A DNA stretch of 64,000 bases. It comes from Rhodoferax ferrireducens. Its GTDB lineage: Bacteria > Pseudomonadota > Gammaproteobacteria > Burkholderiales > Burkholderiaceae_C. Under the pieces are notes generated by a model that did no database searches, was not told the origin of the DNA, and saw only the letters and a list, made by a program, of their open reading frames with translations. The stretch spans positions 186,001 to 250,000 of the forward strand of contig MTEI01000002.1 of the NCBI GenBank assembly GCA_002083775.1. Reading direction: 5' to 3'. Shown piece by piece: positions 53,536 to 62,789 of this stretch. Within the stretch, counting starts at the first letter, position 1, and each line of letters begins with the position of its first letter. A program made the translations under genes and the position numbers.

Positions 53536-56031
53536 ATGCCTGCGCCTGACACCCACCTGCCCGCCGCACCGGCGCTGCGACAGCGGGCCATGACGCCGAC
53601 GTTGCTGGGTGTTGTGGCTGGCAGTGCCTTGCAGTTGCAGCAAGCTGAACTGTGGTCTGCTGTGGCTTATATGCTTTTTATGCCTGTAGCCATTATTCTG
53701 TATGGGCTGATAGCTATATTTAGCAGAGCTTTTGGTGCTAGATTCAAGCCATTGTTCACGGATTCGGTTCGCTTTATCAGCACCTTGCTGGTGGCTGCGT
53801 TGCTGGCCTTTGGTGCCACCGGTTGGCGGGCGAGCGCCTTTGTGGCCAGCGCCTTGAACCCGGCGCTGGAGGGGCGAGACATCCGGGTGACGGGCGTGGT
53901 GGCGGGTTTGCCGCAGCCGTTTGAAGGTGGCACACGCTTTCGGTTGGTACTGGTCGCGGCTGAGCTGGACGGCCAAAGTGTCACCTTGCCAAAGCGGCTG
54001 GCACTCGCCTGGTACGCCGGGGCATGGGGTCAGGGCGAGACCGCGGGTGATTCCACTGACGCAGGGCAGCGCGCGAGCGGACCGGTGCAGGCCGGGGAGC
54101 GCTGGCAGATGACGGTGCGCCTCAAAGCACCGCATGGCGGCGTGAACCCGCATGGGTTTGACTATGCGTTGTGGCAGTGGGAGCAGGGCGTGCAGGCCAC
54201 CGGTTATGTGCGTACCGGGCGCAACGACCTGCCACCGCAACGCTTGGGGCTGACCTGGCAGCACCCGGTGGATGGCTTGCGCCAGCGGGTGCGCGAGCAA
54301 ATTTTTGCCGCCGTGCCCGCGCCGCAATCGGCGGGGGTGGTGGCGGCCCTTGTCACCGGCGACCAGGGCGCCATCGAGCGCGCCGACTGGGATGTGTTCC
54401 GCGCCACGGGTGTGGCCCATTTGATGAGCATCTCGGGCTTGCACATCACCATGTTCGCCTGGTTGGCGGCGGCGTTGGTGGGTTGGCTTTGGCGGCGCTC
54501 GGGCCGCCTGTGCCTGTGGCTTCCCGCGCCCAGCGCCGCGCTCATGGGTGGCGTGCTGCTGGCCGGTGCTTACGCGCTGTTCAGCGGTTGGGGCGTGCCT
54601 GCGCAGCGCACGCTGTTGATGTTGGCCACAGTGGGTGCCCTGCGCCTGGCGGGCTGGCGCTGGCCGTGGCCACAGGTGTGGCTGCTGGCCTGCGCGGTGG
54701 TGGTGGCGGTGGACCCGTGGGCGCTGCTGCAGGCGGGTTTTTGGCTCAGTTTTGTGGCGGTGGGGGTGTTGTTTGCTTCTGATTCTGGAGCTGACAGCCC
54801 AATAGATAAAAGGGCTGGAGGCAGATTTGTCGCGTTATTGCGCGAGCAATGGGTGATCACGCTGGCGCTGACGCCGCTGGCACTGCTGCTGTTTGGCCAG
54901 GTGTCGCTGGTGGGGCTGCTGGCCAATGCGCTGGCGATTCCGTGGGTGACTTTGCTGGTGACGCCGCTGGCCATGCTGGGGGTGGGGGTGCCGGGTGTGT
55001 GGAGTCTGGCGGCCTGGGCGGTGCAAGTCATGAGTGCGCTGTTGCAAATACTGGCGGGCTGGCCCTGGGCGGTGCTGTCGATGCCGCAAGCACCGGTGTG
55101 GGCCGGCGCAGTGGGGGTGCTGGGCGGAGTGCTGTTGGCGGTACGTGTGCCCTGGAGCCTGCGCCTGGCGGCGCTGCCGCTGCTGCTGCCGGTAATGTTG
55201 TGGCAGGCGCCCCGGCCACCGGTCAACCAGTTTGAGCTGCTGGCCGCAGACGTCGGGCAGGGCAGCGCGGTGCTGGTACGCACCCGCCACCATGCGCTGC
55301 TGTTTGACGCCGGTCCGCGTTTGGGCAGCGAGAGCGACGCTGGGCAGCGCGTGCTGGTGCCCCTGCTTCGCGCCCTGGGCGTGCGCCTGGACACGCTGGT
55401 GCTGAGCCACCGCGACAGCGACCACACCGGCGGTGCGCAAGCGGTGTTGCACACGCAGCCGCAAGCGCTTTTGCTCAGTTCCATCGAAGACGACAACACC
55501 TTGCAGGCGCTGCGCCCCGCCACGCGCTGTGTGGCCGGTCAGCGCTGGGTGTGGGACGGCGTGAGGTTTGAGATCTTGCATCCGCAGGCGACAGACTACG
55601 GCGTGGTCAAAGCAACCAATGCCATGAGCTGTGTGCTGCGCATCACCAACGATCAGCAGACGGCGCTGTTGGTGGGTGACATCGAGCAGGCCCAAGAAGC
55701 ACAACTGGTGCAGAGACTGCCAGCCGCCAGCCTGCGCGCCGATGTGCTGCTGGTACCGCACCATGGCAGCCGCTCATCGAGCAGTGAGCTGTTTCTGGAT
55801 GCGGTGCGCCCACGCCTTGCGCTGGTGCAGGCAGGCTACAGAAACCGTTTTGGGCATCCGGCGGGCCCTGTTTTGGTGCGTTACGCCTTGCACGATGCGC
55901 AGGTGGTGGCGACGCCCCATTGTGGTGCTATGACTTGGCAGTCCTGGCAAGCCCAGGCGGTTGTCTGCCAACGGGACGTAGACAAACGGTATTGGAGGCA
56001 TCAGAGGGTGGCGGATCTGGGCCAGCCTTGA
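53536..56031 (+). CDS. comEC: DNA uptake channel protein ComEC/Rec2
   Basis: 831 aa. N-terminal membrane anchor with an OB-like DUF4131 region (GRDIRVTGVVAGLPQPFEGG), the competence membrane core (ATGVAHLMSISGLHITMFAW, SGWGVPAQRTLLML), and a C-terminal metallo-beta-lactamase domain with LSHRDSDHTGG and VPHHGSRSSSS. The role is DNA translocation across the inner membrane in transformation. Two R1 repeats are read in frame: one forms part of an N-terminal membrane helix (FMPVAIILYGLIAIFSRA), the other a loop (SGADSPIDKRAGGRF) in the core. Confidence 0.93.
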   Translation: MPAPDTHLPAAPALRQRAMTPTLLGVVAGSALQLQQAELWSAVAYMLFMPVAIILYGLIAIFSRAFGARFKPLFTDSVRFISTLLVAALLAFGATGWRASAFVASALNPALEGRDIRVTGVVAGLPQPFEGGTRFRLVLVAAELDGQSVTLPKRLALAWYAGAWGQGETAGDSTDAGQRASGPVQAGERWQMTVRLKAPHGGVNPHGFDYALWQWEQGVQATGYVRTGRNDLPPQRLGLTWQHPVDGLRQRVREQIFAAVPAPQSAGVVAALVTGDQGAIERADWDVFRATGVAHLMSISGLHITMFAWLAAALVGWLWRRSGRLCLWLPAPSAALMGGVLLAGAYALFSGWGVPAQRTLLMLATVGALRLAGWRWPWPQVWLLACAVVVAVDPWALLQAGFWLSFVAVGVLFASDSGADSPIDKRAGGRFVALLREQWVITLALTPLALLLFGQVSLVGLLANALAIPWVTLLVTPLAMLGVGVPGVWSLAAWAVQVMSALLQILAGWPWAVLSMPQAPVWAGAVGVLGGVLLAVRVPWSLRLAALPLLLPVMLWQAPRPPVNQFELLAADVGQGSAVLVRTRHHALLFDAGPRLGSESDAGQRVLVPLLRALGVRLDTLVLSHRDSDHTGGAQAVLHTQPQALLLSSIEDDNTLQALRPATRCVAGQRWVWDGVRFEILHPQATDYGVVKATNAMSCVLRITNDQQTALLVGDIEQAQEAQLVQRLPAASLRADVLLVPHHGSRSSSSELFLDAVRPRLALVQAGYRNRFGHPAGPVLVRYALHDAQVVATPHCGAMTWQSWQAQAVVCQRDVDKRYWRHQRVADLGQP
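53674..53722 (+). repeat. R1 hairpin repeat, copy (comEC, N-terminal)
   Basis: TTTTTATGCCTGTAGCCATT..GTATGGGCTGATAGCTATATTT. The left arm is diverged, the right arm is clean; it encodes a hydrophobic stretch. Confidence 0.8.
54785..54832 (-). repeat. R1 hairpin repeat, copy (comEC, core)
   Basis: CTGGAGCTGACAGCCCAATA..GATAAAAGGGCTGGAGGCAGAT, reverse orientation, in frame. Confidence 0.85.
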
Positions 56032-56162
56032 GCTTGGGATTGGCCATCACCCGCTTGCGTTCTCACCGCAGGAAGTAATTGAAAAATTGAACAGACGAAT
56101 AGATCGCCACAGCCCGGCAATTGGCCCAAAGCTTGCTATCCTTTGAACAGGAGAAGATATTC

Positions 56163-57701
56163 ATGCAGAAATTCGACGAGATGTACACGCAGTTGCCCTA
56201 TGAGTTCTTCACCCATGGAGCACAAATCCGCGATCACTACAAAATTTACGACGAGTGGCTGGCACGCCAGCCTGGCGACATGATGGCCAAGCGGCGTGAA
56301 GAGGCTGAAATGATCTTCCGCCGCGTCGGCATCACCTTTGCGGTGTATGGCGACAAGGACGAGGACGGCGCCGGTACCGAGCGGCTGATTCCGTTCGATT
56401 TGATTCCGCGTATCGTGCCCGCCAACGAATGGCGCACGCTCGAAGCCGGTCTGACACAACGCGTCAACGCCCTGAACCGCTTTCTGCACGACATTTACCA
56501 TGAGCAGGAGATTCTGAAGGCCGGGCACATCCCGCGTGAGCAGATCGAGCAAAATGCCCAGTTCCGCCCGCAAATGATGGGTGTGGACGTGCCCAACCAG
56601 GTGTATTCACAGATTTCGGGTATCGACATGGTGCGCGCGCCGGATGCCCAGGGCAAGGGCGAGTACTACGTGCTCGAAGACAACCTGCGCGTGCCCAGCG
56701 GCGTGAGCTACATGCTGGAAGACCGCAAGATGATGATGCGCCTCTTCCCCGACCTGTTCAGCATGCACCGTGTGGCACCGATTGCCCATTACCCCGACTT
56801 GTTGCTGGAAACCCTGCGCCAGAGCAGCCCGGCCACCACCGCCGAGCCCACCGTGGTGGTGCTGACCCCCGGCATGTACAACAGCGCCTATTTTGAACAC
56901 GCCTTTTTGGCGCAACAGATGGGGATCGAACTGGTGGAAGGTCAAGACCTTTTCTGCAAGGACAACTTCTGCTACATGCGCACCACCCGCGGCCCCCAGC
57001 GCGTGGACGTGATCTACCGCCGGGTCGATGACGACTTTTTGGACCCCACCGTGTTCCGCCCCAAGTCCACGCTGGGCTGCGCCGGTCTGCTGGATGTGTA
57101 CAAGGCGGGCCATGTGAGCATCTGCAACGGTGTCGGTACTGGTGTGGCAGACGACAAGTCGATCTACCCCTACGTGCCCAAGATGATCGAGTTCTACCTG
57201 GGTGAAAAACCCATTTTGAACAACGTGCCCACCTACATGTGCCGCAACAAGGACGACCTCGCCTACGTGATGGCCAACATGCAAGACCTGGTGGTGAAAG
57301 AGGTGCATGGCGCCGGCGGCTACGGCATGCTGGTGGGACCGGCCTCGACCAAGGCCGAGGTGGAAGAGTTCAAGAAAGCCGTGGCGGCCAACCCCAGCGG
57401 CTACATCGCCCAGCCGACGCTGAGCCTGTCCAGCTGCCCGACGTTTGTGGAAAGCGGCATCGCCCCGCGCCATATTGACCTGCGCCCCTATGTATTGAGT
57501 GGCAAAACAGTGCAAATGGTGCCTGGCGGTCTGACCCGCGTAGCCCTGAAAGAGGGCTCATTGGTGGTGAATTCATCGCAAGGCGGCGGTACCAAGGACA
57601 CCTGGATTCTGGAAGACGACCGCTCGGCGGCCGCCCATGCAGCCCAAGCGCAGACGCAGACGCAAAGTTCGTCCAGCACTGACGATGCCTCTGCCGCCTA
57701 G
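56163..57701 (+). CDS. Circularly permuted ATP-grasp protein (COG2308)
   Basis: 512 aa. FDEMYTQLPYEFFTHGAQIR at the start, VPNQVYSQISGIDMVRAPDA-type core, EYYVLEDNLRVPSGVSYMLE, PTYMCRNKDDLAYVMAN and VVKEVHGAGGYGMLVGP are hallmarks of the DUF404/407 circularly permuted ATP-grasp family, proposed to form amide bonds on peptides. AGGAG precedes ATG 56163. The C-terminal 25 residues are a low-complexity Ala/Gln/Ser tail. Paired with the alpha-E gene 36 bases downstream. Confidence 0.9.
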   Translation: MQKFDEMYTQLPYEFFTHGAQIRDHYKIYDEWLARQPGDMMAKRREEAEMIFRRVGITFAVYGDKDEDGAGTERLIPFDLIPRIVPANEWRTLEAGLTQRVNALNRFLHDIYHEQEILKAGHIPREQIEQNAQFRPQMMGVDVPNQVYSQISGIDMVRAPDAQGKGEYYVLEDNLRVPSGVSYMLEDRKMMMRLFPDLFSMHRVAPIAHYPDLLLETLRQSSPATTAEPTVVVLTPGMYNSAYFEHAFLAQQMGIELVEGQDLFCKDNFCYMRTTRGPQRVDVIYRRVDDDFLDPTVFRPKSTLGCAGLLDVYKAGHVSICNGVGTGVADDKSIYPYVPKMIEFYLGEKPILNNVPTYMCRNKDDLAYVMANMQDLVVKEVHGAGGYGMLVGPASTKAEVEEFKKAVAANPSGYIAQPTLSLSSCPTFVESGIAPRHIDLRPYVLSGKTVQMVPGGLTRVALKEGSLVVNSSQGGGTKDTWILEDDRSAAAHAAQAQTQTQSSSSTDDASAA

Positions 57702-57737
57702 CGAACTGACCGCCAACGCTCCCCAAGAAAGATATTT

Positions 57738-58697
57738 ATGCTGTCACGAACCGCCGACCATCTGTTCTGGATGAACCGCTACACCGAGCGTGCCGAAAAC
57801 ACCGCGCGCCTGCTCGATGTCAATTACCAAACCTCGCTGTTGCCGCAATCCGAAGCGGTTGCCCTGGCGGGCTGGCAAGGGCTGCTGTCCATCAGTGAAC
57901 TGATGACGCCCTACAAGGCCAAACACGGTGATGTCCGGGCCAAAGCGGTGATGGATTTCATGGTCAAGGACGAAAGCAACCCGTCCTCCATCTTGTCCTG
58001 CCTGACCGCAGCGCGAGAAAACGCCCGTGCTGTGCGCGGTGCGCTGACCACCGAGGTCTGGGAAACGCTCAACCAGACCTGGCTGGAAGTCAAACGCAAA
58101 GTCAAGGATGGTGAGTTTGAGGAAGATCCGGCGCAGTTTTTTGACTGGGTCAAGTTCCGCTCGCATCTGTCTCGCGGTGTGACTGTGGGCACCATGCTGA
58201 TGGACGAGGCGCTGTACTTCATGCGCCTGGGCACCTTTCTGGAGCGCGCCGACAACACCGCACGCCTGGTGGATGTGAAGTTTCACGCCGTGGAAAGCGA
58301 TTTTTATGGCACCGCCAACGAGAAAGACCAAGAGTACGACTTCTACCACTGGAGCGCCATTTTGCGCAGCGTCAGCGGTTTTGAGGTGTATCGCAAGGTC
58401 TACCGTGACGTGATCAAGCCCGAGCGTGTGGCCGAGTTGCTGATCCTGCGCCAGGACATGCCACGCAGTCTGCATGCCTGCCTGAACGAAGTGGTGGGCA
58501 ACCTGAAGATGGTGGCCAACGACCAGTCCACCGAGACCCAGCGGCGTGCGGGCAAGTTACGCTCAGAGCTGCAATATGGTCGCATCGACGAGATTCTGGC
58601 CACGGGTTTGCACGCTTATCTGACGCAGTTTCTGGACCGGGTCAATGACTTGGGCGCCCACATCAGCCGCGACTTCCTGATTCCCACCCCGGTCTAG
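57738..58697 (+). CDS. Alpha-E domain protein (COG2307)
   Basis: 319 aa all-helical. MLSRTADHLFWMNRYTERAENTARLLDVN (cited in part) is the invariant start; GTFLERADNTARLVDVKFH and ILRSVSGFEVYRKVYRDVI follow. Always genetically linked with the COG2308 ATP-grasp protein and often with a transglutaminase-like protease; none is in this window, where the next gene is a c-di-GMP protein. Confidence 0.92.
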   Translation: MLSRTADHLFWMNRYTERAENTARLLDVNYQTSLLPQSEAVALAGWQGLLSISELMTPYKAKHGDVRAKAVMDFMVKDESNPSSILSCLTAARENARAVRGALTTEVWETLNQTWLEVKRKVKDGEFEEDPAQFFDWVKFRSHLSRGVTVGTMLMDEALYFMRLGTFLERADNTARLVDVKFHAVESDFYGTANEKDQEYDFYHWSAILRSVSGFEVYRKVYRDVIKPERVAELLILRQDMPRSLHACLNEVVGNLKMVANDQSTETQRRAGKLRSELQYGRIDEILATGLHAYLTQFLDRVNDLGAHISRDFLIPTPV

Positions 58698-58712
58698 GGG
58701 GAACGGCTGGCG

Positions 58713-61700
58713 ATGCGTTCGCAAATCAGCCCGATCCTGGAGCCCATTGCCGCCTGGCTGGGCCGCCTCAGCGTCAGCCGCAAACTGACCCTGATTTACT
58801 TGCTGGATTTGACTGCCGTCATCTTTGTTTCGGGTATCCTGATCAGCGAAAAATACCTGGCCATCGACTTTGCCCGCAAGGAATTGGTGGGCGTGAGCTA
58901 CACCAACGCCGTGCGGGATGTGTTGATGCCGCAGGTTGGTACACCCAGCCTGAACCAGGCAGACATCACAGCGGCGCGGCACCGGCTGGCGTCACAGCGC
59001 GCCTTGCAAGACGAGATGCTCTCTGCTCAGGCCGACAGCCAGGCCTTTGTGGACAGTCTTGGCGCTCCGGCCAGCACGGGGCAGCCGCTGCCCGTCGCGC
59101 TCAAACCCACCATCGTCTATGCGCGCGCCCTGATCACCACCGTAGGCAACCAGTCCAACCTGATCCTGGACCCGGATCTGGACAGCTACTACAACATGTC
59201 GCTGGTGGTGCTGCGTTTTCCCGAACTGGTGGAGGTGCTGTTTGATACCGCCCAAGCCGTTGGCCAAGATACCCCGAAAACCGGGGTGGCCTCGTCGCTG
59301 CAAGGCACCACGCTGCTGATCCTGGCCGGGCGGCTGGATGCCATCCGCCAGGGTATTGCTTCGGACTACAGCCAGGCCTACGCGGCGGGCAGCCCGGCGC
59401 TCAAGGCGGCGCTGCTGCCGCACCAGCAGGCGCTGGACGATCAGCTGGGTCAGCTGTTGGGTCAGGTGCAAAAGGCCTCTGGGGAAGGTGTGCAACGGCA
59501 AGACCGCCAGGCCATTTCCGCCACCTATGGTGCCGTGCTGGACGCCCTGAATCTGGCCTGGGGTGCATCGTCACAGTCGCTGCACGACCTGTTGCAAGCC
59601 CGCGTCAGAGCGCTGTTTCACAAGATGTGGCTGCATCTGGGCACGGCGCTGGCGCTGCTGCTGGCCATTCTGAGTGTGGTGTACACCGTGGCGCGGTTGA
59701 TTTCCAAGCCTTTGCAGCAATTGGCCAGTGTGGCCAACGATGTGCGCCAAAGCGGCAACTACAACCTGCGTGCGCAGTGGGCCAGCCAGGATGAAATCGG
59801 TCACCTGGTGCAGACCTTCAACAGCATGCTGGCGCAACTGGACCAGGACCGCAGCGCCCGTGAAGAGTTGGCCGCCAGCGCGCGTGCCGCACGGGCACAG
59901 GCCGAACTGCTGGAATCGATCCCGGTGGCGATGATGGTCACCTCCATTCCTCAGCATCGGGTGCTGCACGCCAACGAGGCGGCCCGGCCCTGGCTGGGAA
60001 ACTGCACCACCGACCCCTGGCTCAAAGGGCTGGAGCCGGGTGTGCGCTCGCGGTTTTTTCAGCAGCTCTCGGACCGCGAGCAGATTGACGAGTTCGAGGT
60101 GCGCTGGCTCGGCGGTGCCGAGTCGTCGTGGGCGGTGCTGTCGGCACGGCGGCTGAGCTTTCAGGGGCAGGACGCGGTGCTGACCACCTTCACCCCCATC
60201 AACGTGCTGAAAATCATGGAGCAGCGCATGGAGCTGTGGGCCAAGGTGTTTGAGGCCTCCAGCGAAGGCATCATCATCATGGACAGCCAGCAGCGGGTGC
60301 TCAGCGTCAACCGCGCCTACTGCCGCGCCACGTCTTACGACTTTTACGAGGTGGTGGGCGAGCATCTGGGTCGCCTGCTGGGCCATCAGCCGCACAACAC
60401 AGCAGGCGATCTGGCCGATGCGATGGAAGCCGCTGTGATGACGGACATGACCCGCACCATCCAGAAACGCAACGAGTGGCAGGGCGAGGTGCTGCTGCGC
60501 AAGCGCAATGGTGAGACTTACCCGGCTTGGCTGATGATCTCGGCAGTGCGCGAATCGAGCCGCCAGGAAGAAATTTCGCACTACATCTGCATTGCCATCG
60601 ACATCACCGACCGCAAACGTACCGAGGCGCGGGTGAAGTTTCTGGCGCACCACGATGTGTTGACCGAGTTGCCCAATCGCGCGCTGTGTGTGGAAACGCT
60701 GGGTACTGTTTTGCGACAGGCGCGCAGCAGCGGGGAATGTGTGGCGGTGCTGTTCATTGACCTGGACCGTTTCAAGACCATCAACGACACACTCGGCCAC
60801 CATGTGGGCGACGGCTTGCTGCAGTCGGTGGCGCAGCGGCTCAAGCAGGCCGTGCGCGCCGGCGATCTGGTGAGCCGACTGGGCGGTGACGAATTTGTGG
60901 TCATCCTGCGGCATCTGCAAGACGGCGCCCAGGCCCGCTGGCAGGCCGAACAGCGCCTGATTCCGCTGATCCGCCAAACGCATCAGGTGCTGGGGCACGA
61001 GCTCAATGTGTCGTGCAGTGTGGGTATTGCCATTTACCCCACTGACGGCGATGACCTGGTGGAGCTGATGCGCCGCGCCGATGCCGCCATGTACGAGGCC
61101 AAAACCTCGGGTCGCGACACGGCGCGGGTGTTTGATGTGTCGATAGACACCGCCATTCGCGAGCGCCAGACGCTCGAGCAGCATTTGCGTCTGGCGCTGG
61201 AGCGCGGTGAGTTCAGCCTCAACTACCAGCCGCAGGTGGATGGGCAGACCCTGCAGGTGGTGGGTGTCGAGGCCTTGCTGCGCTGGCACAGCGCCGAACT
61301 GGGCCCGATCTCGCCCGCCATCTTCATACCCGTGGCCGAAGAGTGCGGCCTGATCCAGCCGATTGGTCGCTGGGTGATGAACGAGGCATGCTGGCAAAAA
61401 GCGCATTGGGAAACCTTGGGTCTGACCCAGTTGGACATCTCCATCAACCTGTCGGCGGCGCAGCTGGCCGACCCCGATCTGGTCAGCCTGGTGCAGGAAT
61501 GCATCGGCCGCCATGGCTGTGACCCGACCCGGCTGGTGCTGGAGATCACTGAGTCGCACCTGATGACCGACCCGGTCGCGGCGCGCGACAAGCTCACCGC
61601 CATCAAGTCACTGGGCTTGCAACTGTCGATTGACGATTTTGGCACCGGTTACTCCAGCCTGGCCTACCTCAAGCGCTTCCCGATTGATGAGCTGAAGATT

Positions 61701-61961
61701 GACCAGTCTTTCGTGCAGACCATGCTCGACGATCCGGCGGACTTGGCCATCGTGCGCTCCATCGTGGCGCTGGGGCACGCGTTGGGCTTGCGGCTGGTGG
61801 CGGAAGGGGTGGAGACGGCAGAGCAGCTGCGGCAGCTCCAGTTGCTGGGCTGTGACGAGCTGCAGGGTTATTTCTTTTCGCGCCCCCTGAGTTCCCAGGC
61901 CCTGGAGCAGCAGTTGCTTGGCGGACAAAAGCTGACCGATCAGCGCCGTGCCGTGGCTTGA
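58713..61961 (+). CDS. HAMP-PAS-PAS-GGDEF-EAL membrane protein
   Basis: 1082 aa. First membrane helix LTLIYLLDLTAVIFVSGILI, periplasmic helical sensor (about 45-300), second helix LGTALALLLAILSVVYTVA, HAMP (KPLQQLASVANDVRQSGNYN), two PAS domains (about 390-510 and 515-645). GGDEF is intact (RLGGDEF) with an RAGD inhibitory site. EAL is intact (VEALLRW, EITESH, DDFGTGYSSL, KIDQSF, EGVET). Starts 15 bases after the alpha-E gene, so it may be co-transcribed. It ends 15 bases before element E2. Confidence 0.9.
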   Translation: MRSQISPILEPIAAWLGRLSVSRKLTLIYLLDLTAVIFVSGILISEKYLAIDFARKELVGVSYTNAVRDVLMPQVGTPSLNQADITAARHRLASQRALQDEMLSAQADSQAFVDSLGAPASTGQPLPVALKPTIVYARALITTVGNQSNLILDPDLDSYYNMSLVVLRFPELVEVLFDTAQAVGQDTPKTGVASSLQGTTLLILAGRLDAIRQGIASDYSQAYAAGSPALKAALLPHQQALDDQLGQLLGQVQKASGEGVQRQDRQAISATYGAVLDALNLAWGASSQSLHDLLQARVRALFHKMWLHLGTALALLLAILSVVYTVARLISKPLQQLASVANDVRQSGNYNLRAQWASQDEIGHLVQTFNSMLAQLDQDRSAREELAASARAARAQAELLESIPVAMMVTSIPQHRVLHANEAARPWLGNCTTDPWLKGLEPGVRSRFFQQLSDREQIDEFEVRWLGGAESSWAVLSARRLSFQGQDAVLTTFTPINVLKIMEQRMELWAKVFEASSEGIIIMDSQQRVLSVNRAYCRATSYDFYEVVGEHLGRLLGHQPHNTAGDLADAMEAAVMTDMTRTIQKRNEWQGEVLLRKRNGETYPAWLMISAVRESSRQEEISHYICIAIDITDRKRTEARVKFLAHHDVLTELPNRALCVETLGTVLRQARSSGECVAVLFIDLDRFKTINDTLGHHVGDGLLQSVAQRLKQAVRAGDLVSRLGGDEFVVILRHLQDGAQARWQAEQRLIPLIRQTHQVLGHELNVSCSVGIAIYPTDGDDLVELMRRADAAMYEAKTSGRDTARVFDVSIDTAIRERQTLEQHLRLALERGEFSLNYQPQVDGQTLQVVGVEALLRWHSAELGPISPAIFIPVAEECGLIQPIGRWVMNEACWQKAHWETLGLTQLDISINLSAAQLADPDLVSLVQECIGRHGCDPTRLVLEITESHLMTDPVAARDKLTAIKSLGLQLSIDDFGTGYSSLAYLKRFPIDELKIDQSFVQTMLDDPADLAIVRSIVALGHALGLRLVAEGVETAEQLRQLQLLGCDELQGYFFSRPLSSQALEQQLLGGQKLTDQRRAVA

Positions 61962-62139
61962 AACAAGAACGTGACGGATTCAAAGTGGGGTGGTGGCGCG
62001 GATCGCGGGCTTGCCCTGCTGATGTGTTGGCTTTGGGTGCCATTTCCGGGCGTTGACTGACGGTGTGGATCGGTGGCTGTGGCTTGTTACTGTGGCTGGC
62101 GGCTGTGGCTTGTCAGTGTGGCTTTCGGCTGGGATAGAA

Positions 62140-62272
62140 GGTGCGGCGACCGGGTCAGGCGCATGCGGTTTTGGGGCGTAATCACGCGCGGGGTTGGGGT
62201 GGTGGTACGCGCAGGGCCGTTGACGCGCGCCTTGTGCCCCAAAGCCCGGTCGCCTAACCCAATCACCACACC
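62140..62272. repeat. Palindrome B of element E2
   Basis: Left arm GGTGCGGCGACCGGGTCAGG, right arm ending TAACCCAATCACCACACC. About 95% identical by eye to the reverse complement of 46536-46668, with paired changes at the stem base (GCGCGG to GTGCGG / CCGCGCC to CCACACC region). Confidence 0.82.
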
Positions 62273-62415
62273 CGAAACGTTGTTGGGAAGGCAGGCGGTC
62301 TGAAGGCAAAGGCAAGGGTAAACGTCTGGCAATGTGTCGCGCACAGTAACCGCTCAGGCTTCAGTGGCGAGTTGGTTGACTGATGTATCAAGCGCCTTGA
62401 GTACACCTTTTGACT

Positions 62416-62466
62416 CAAATTTATAGCTGCTAGCCCATACTGCTAAAGGGCTAGAAGCATTTTTCT
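62416..62466 (-). repeat. R1 hairpin repeat, copy (in element E2)
   Basis: AAATTTATAGCTGCTAGCCC..GCTAAAGGGCTAGAAGCATT, inverted relative to the copy in E1, as expected from the whole-element inversion. Confidence 0.88.
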
Positions 62467-62500
62467 CTTAAAAGTACCTCGCGATGACTCACACGCCTCG

Positions 62501-62632
62501 GGCTGGGTGATTGGGTCAGGTGACCGGGCTTTGGGGGGCAAGGCGCGCGTCTGAGGTGTTGGCATACTGAGACATCAGCCCCGCGCGTGATTGCCCCCCA
62601 AAACCGCACGCACCTGACCCGGTCGCCCTGCC
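62501..62632. repeat. Palindrome A of element E2
   Basis: Left arm GGCTGGGTGATTGGGTCAGG, right arm ending CTGACCCGGTCGCCCTGCC. Near-identical reverse complement of 46177-46308. Confidence 0.85.
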
Positions 62633-62789
62633 ATTTGCAAAAGCCAGCCGCAATACGCAAAAGCCAAACGCAAAAGCCAGCCACCACACGCGAGACATCG
62701 CTGTCAAAAACACACCACTTTGAATCGCACCCGAACGTGACGCGTTCGCGTGATTTCGTGGCAATAATGGGGGACAGGAGTTTTGCCCC

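Larger units (their letters stand above)
61977..62732 (+). repeat. Element E, copy 2 (nested palindromic, TIR-bounded)
   Basis: Bounded by perfect 12-bp inverted repeats GATTCAAAGTGG (61977-61988) and CCACTTTGAATC (62715-62726). The 10-bp direct repeat GAACGTGACG lies at 61967-61976 and 62733-62742, next to the two ends. Contents in order: short tandems, palindrome B, conserved spacer, R1, palindrome A, GCAAAAGCC array. It is the inverted copy of 46033-46875. No gene inside that I can support. Confidence 0.87.
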
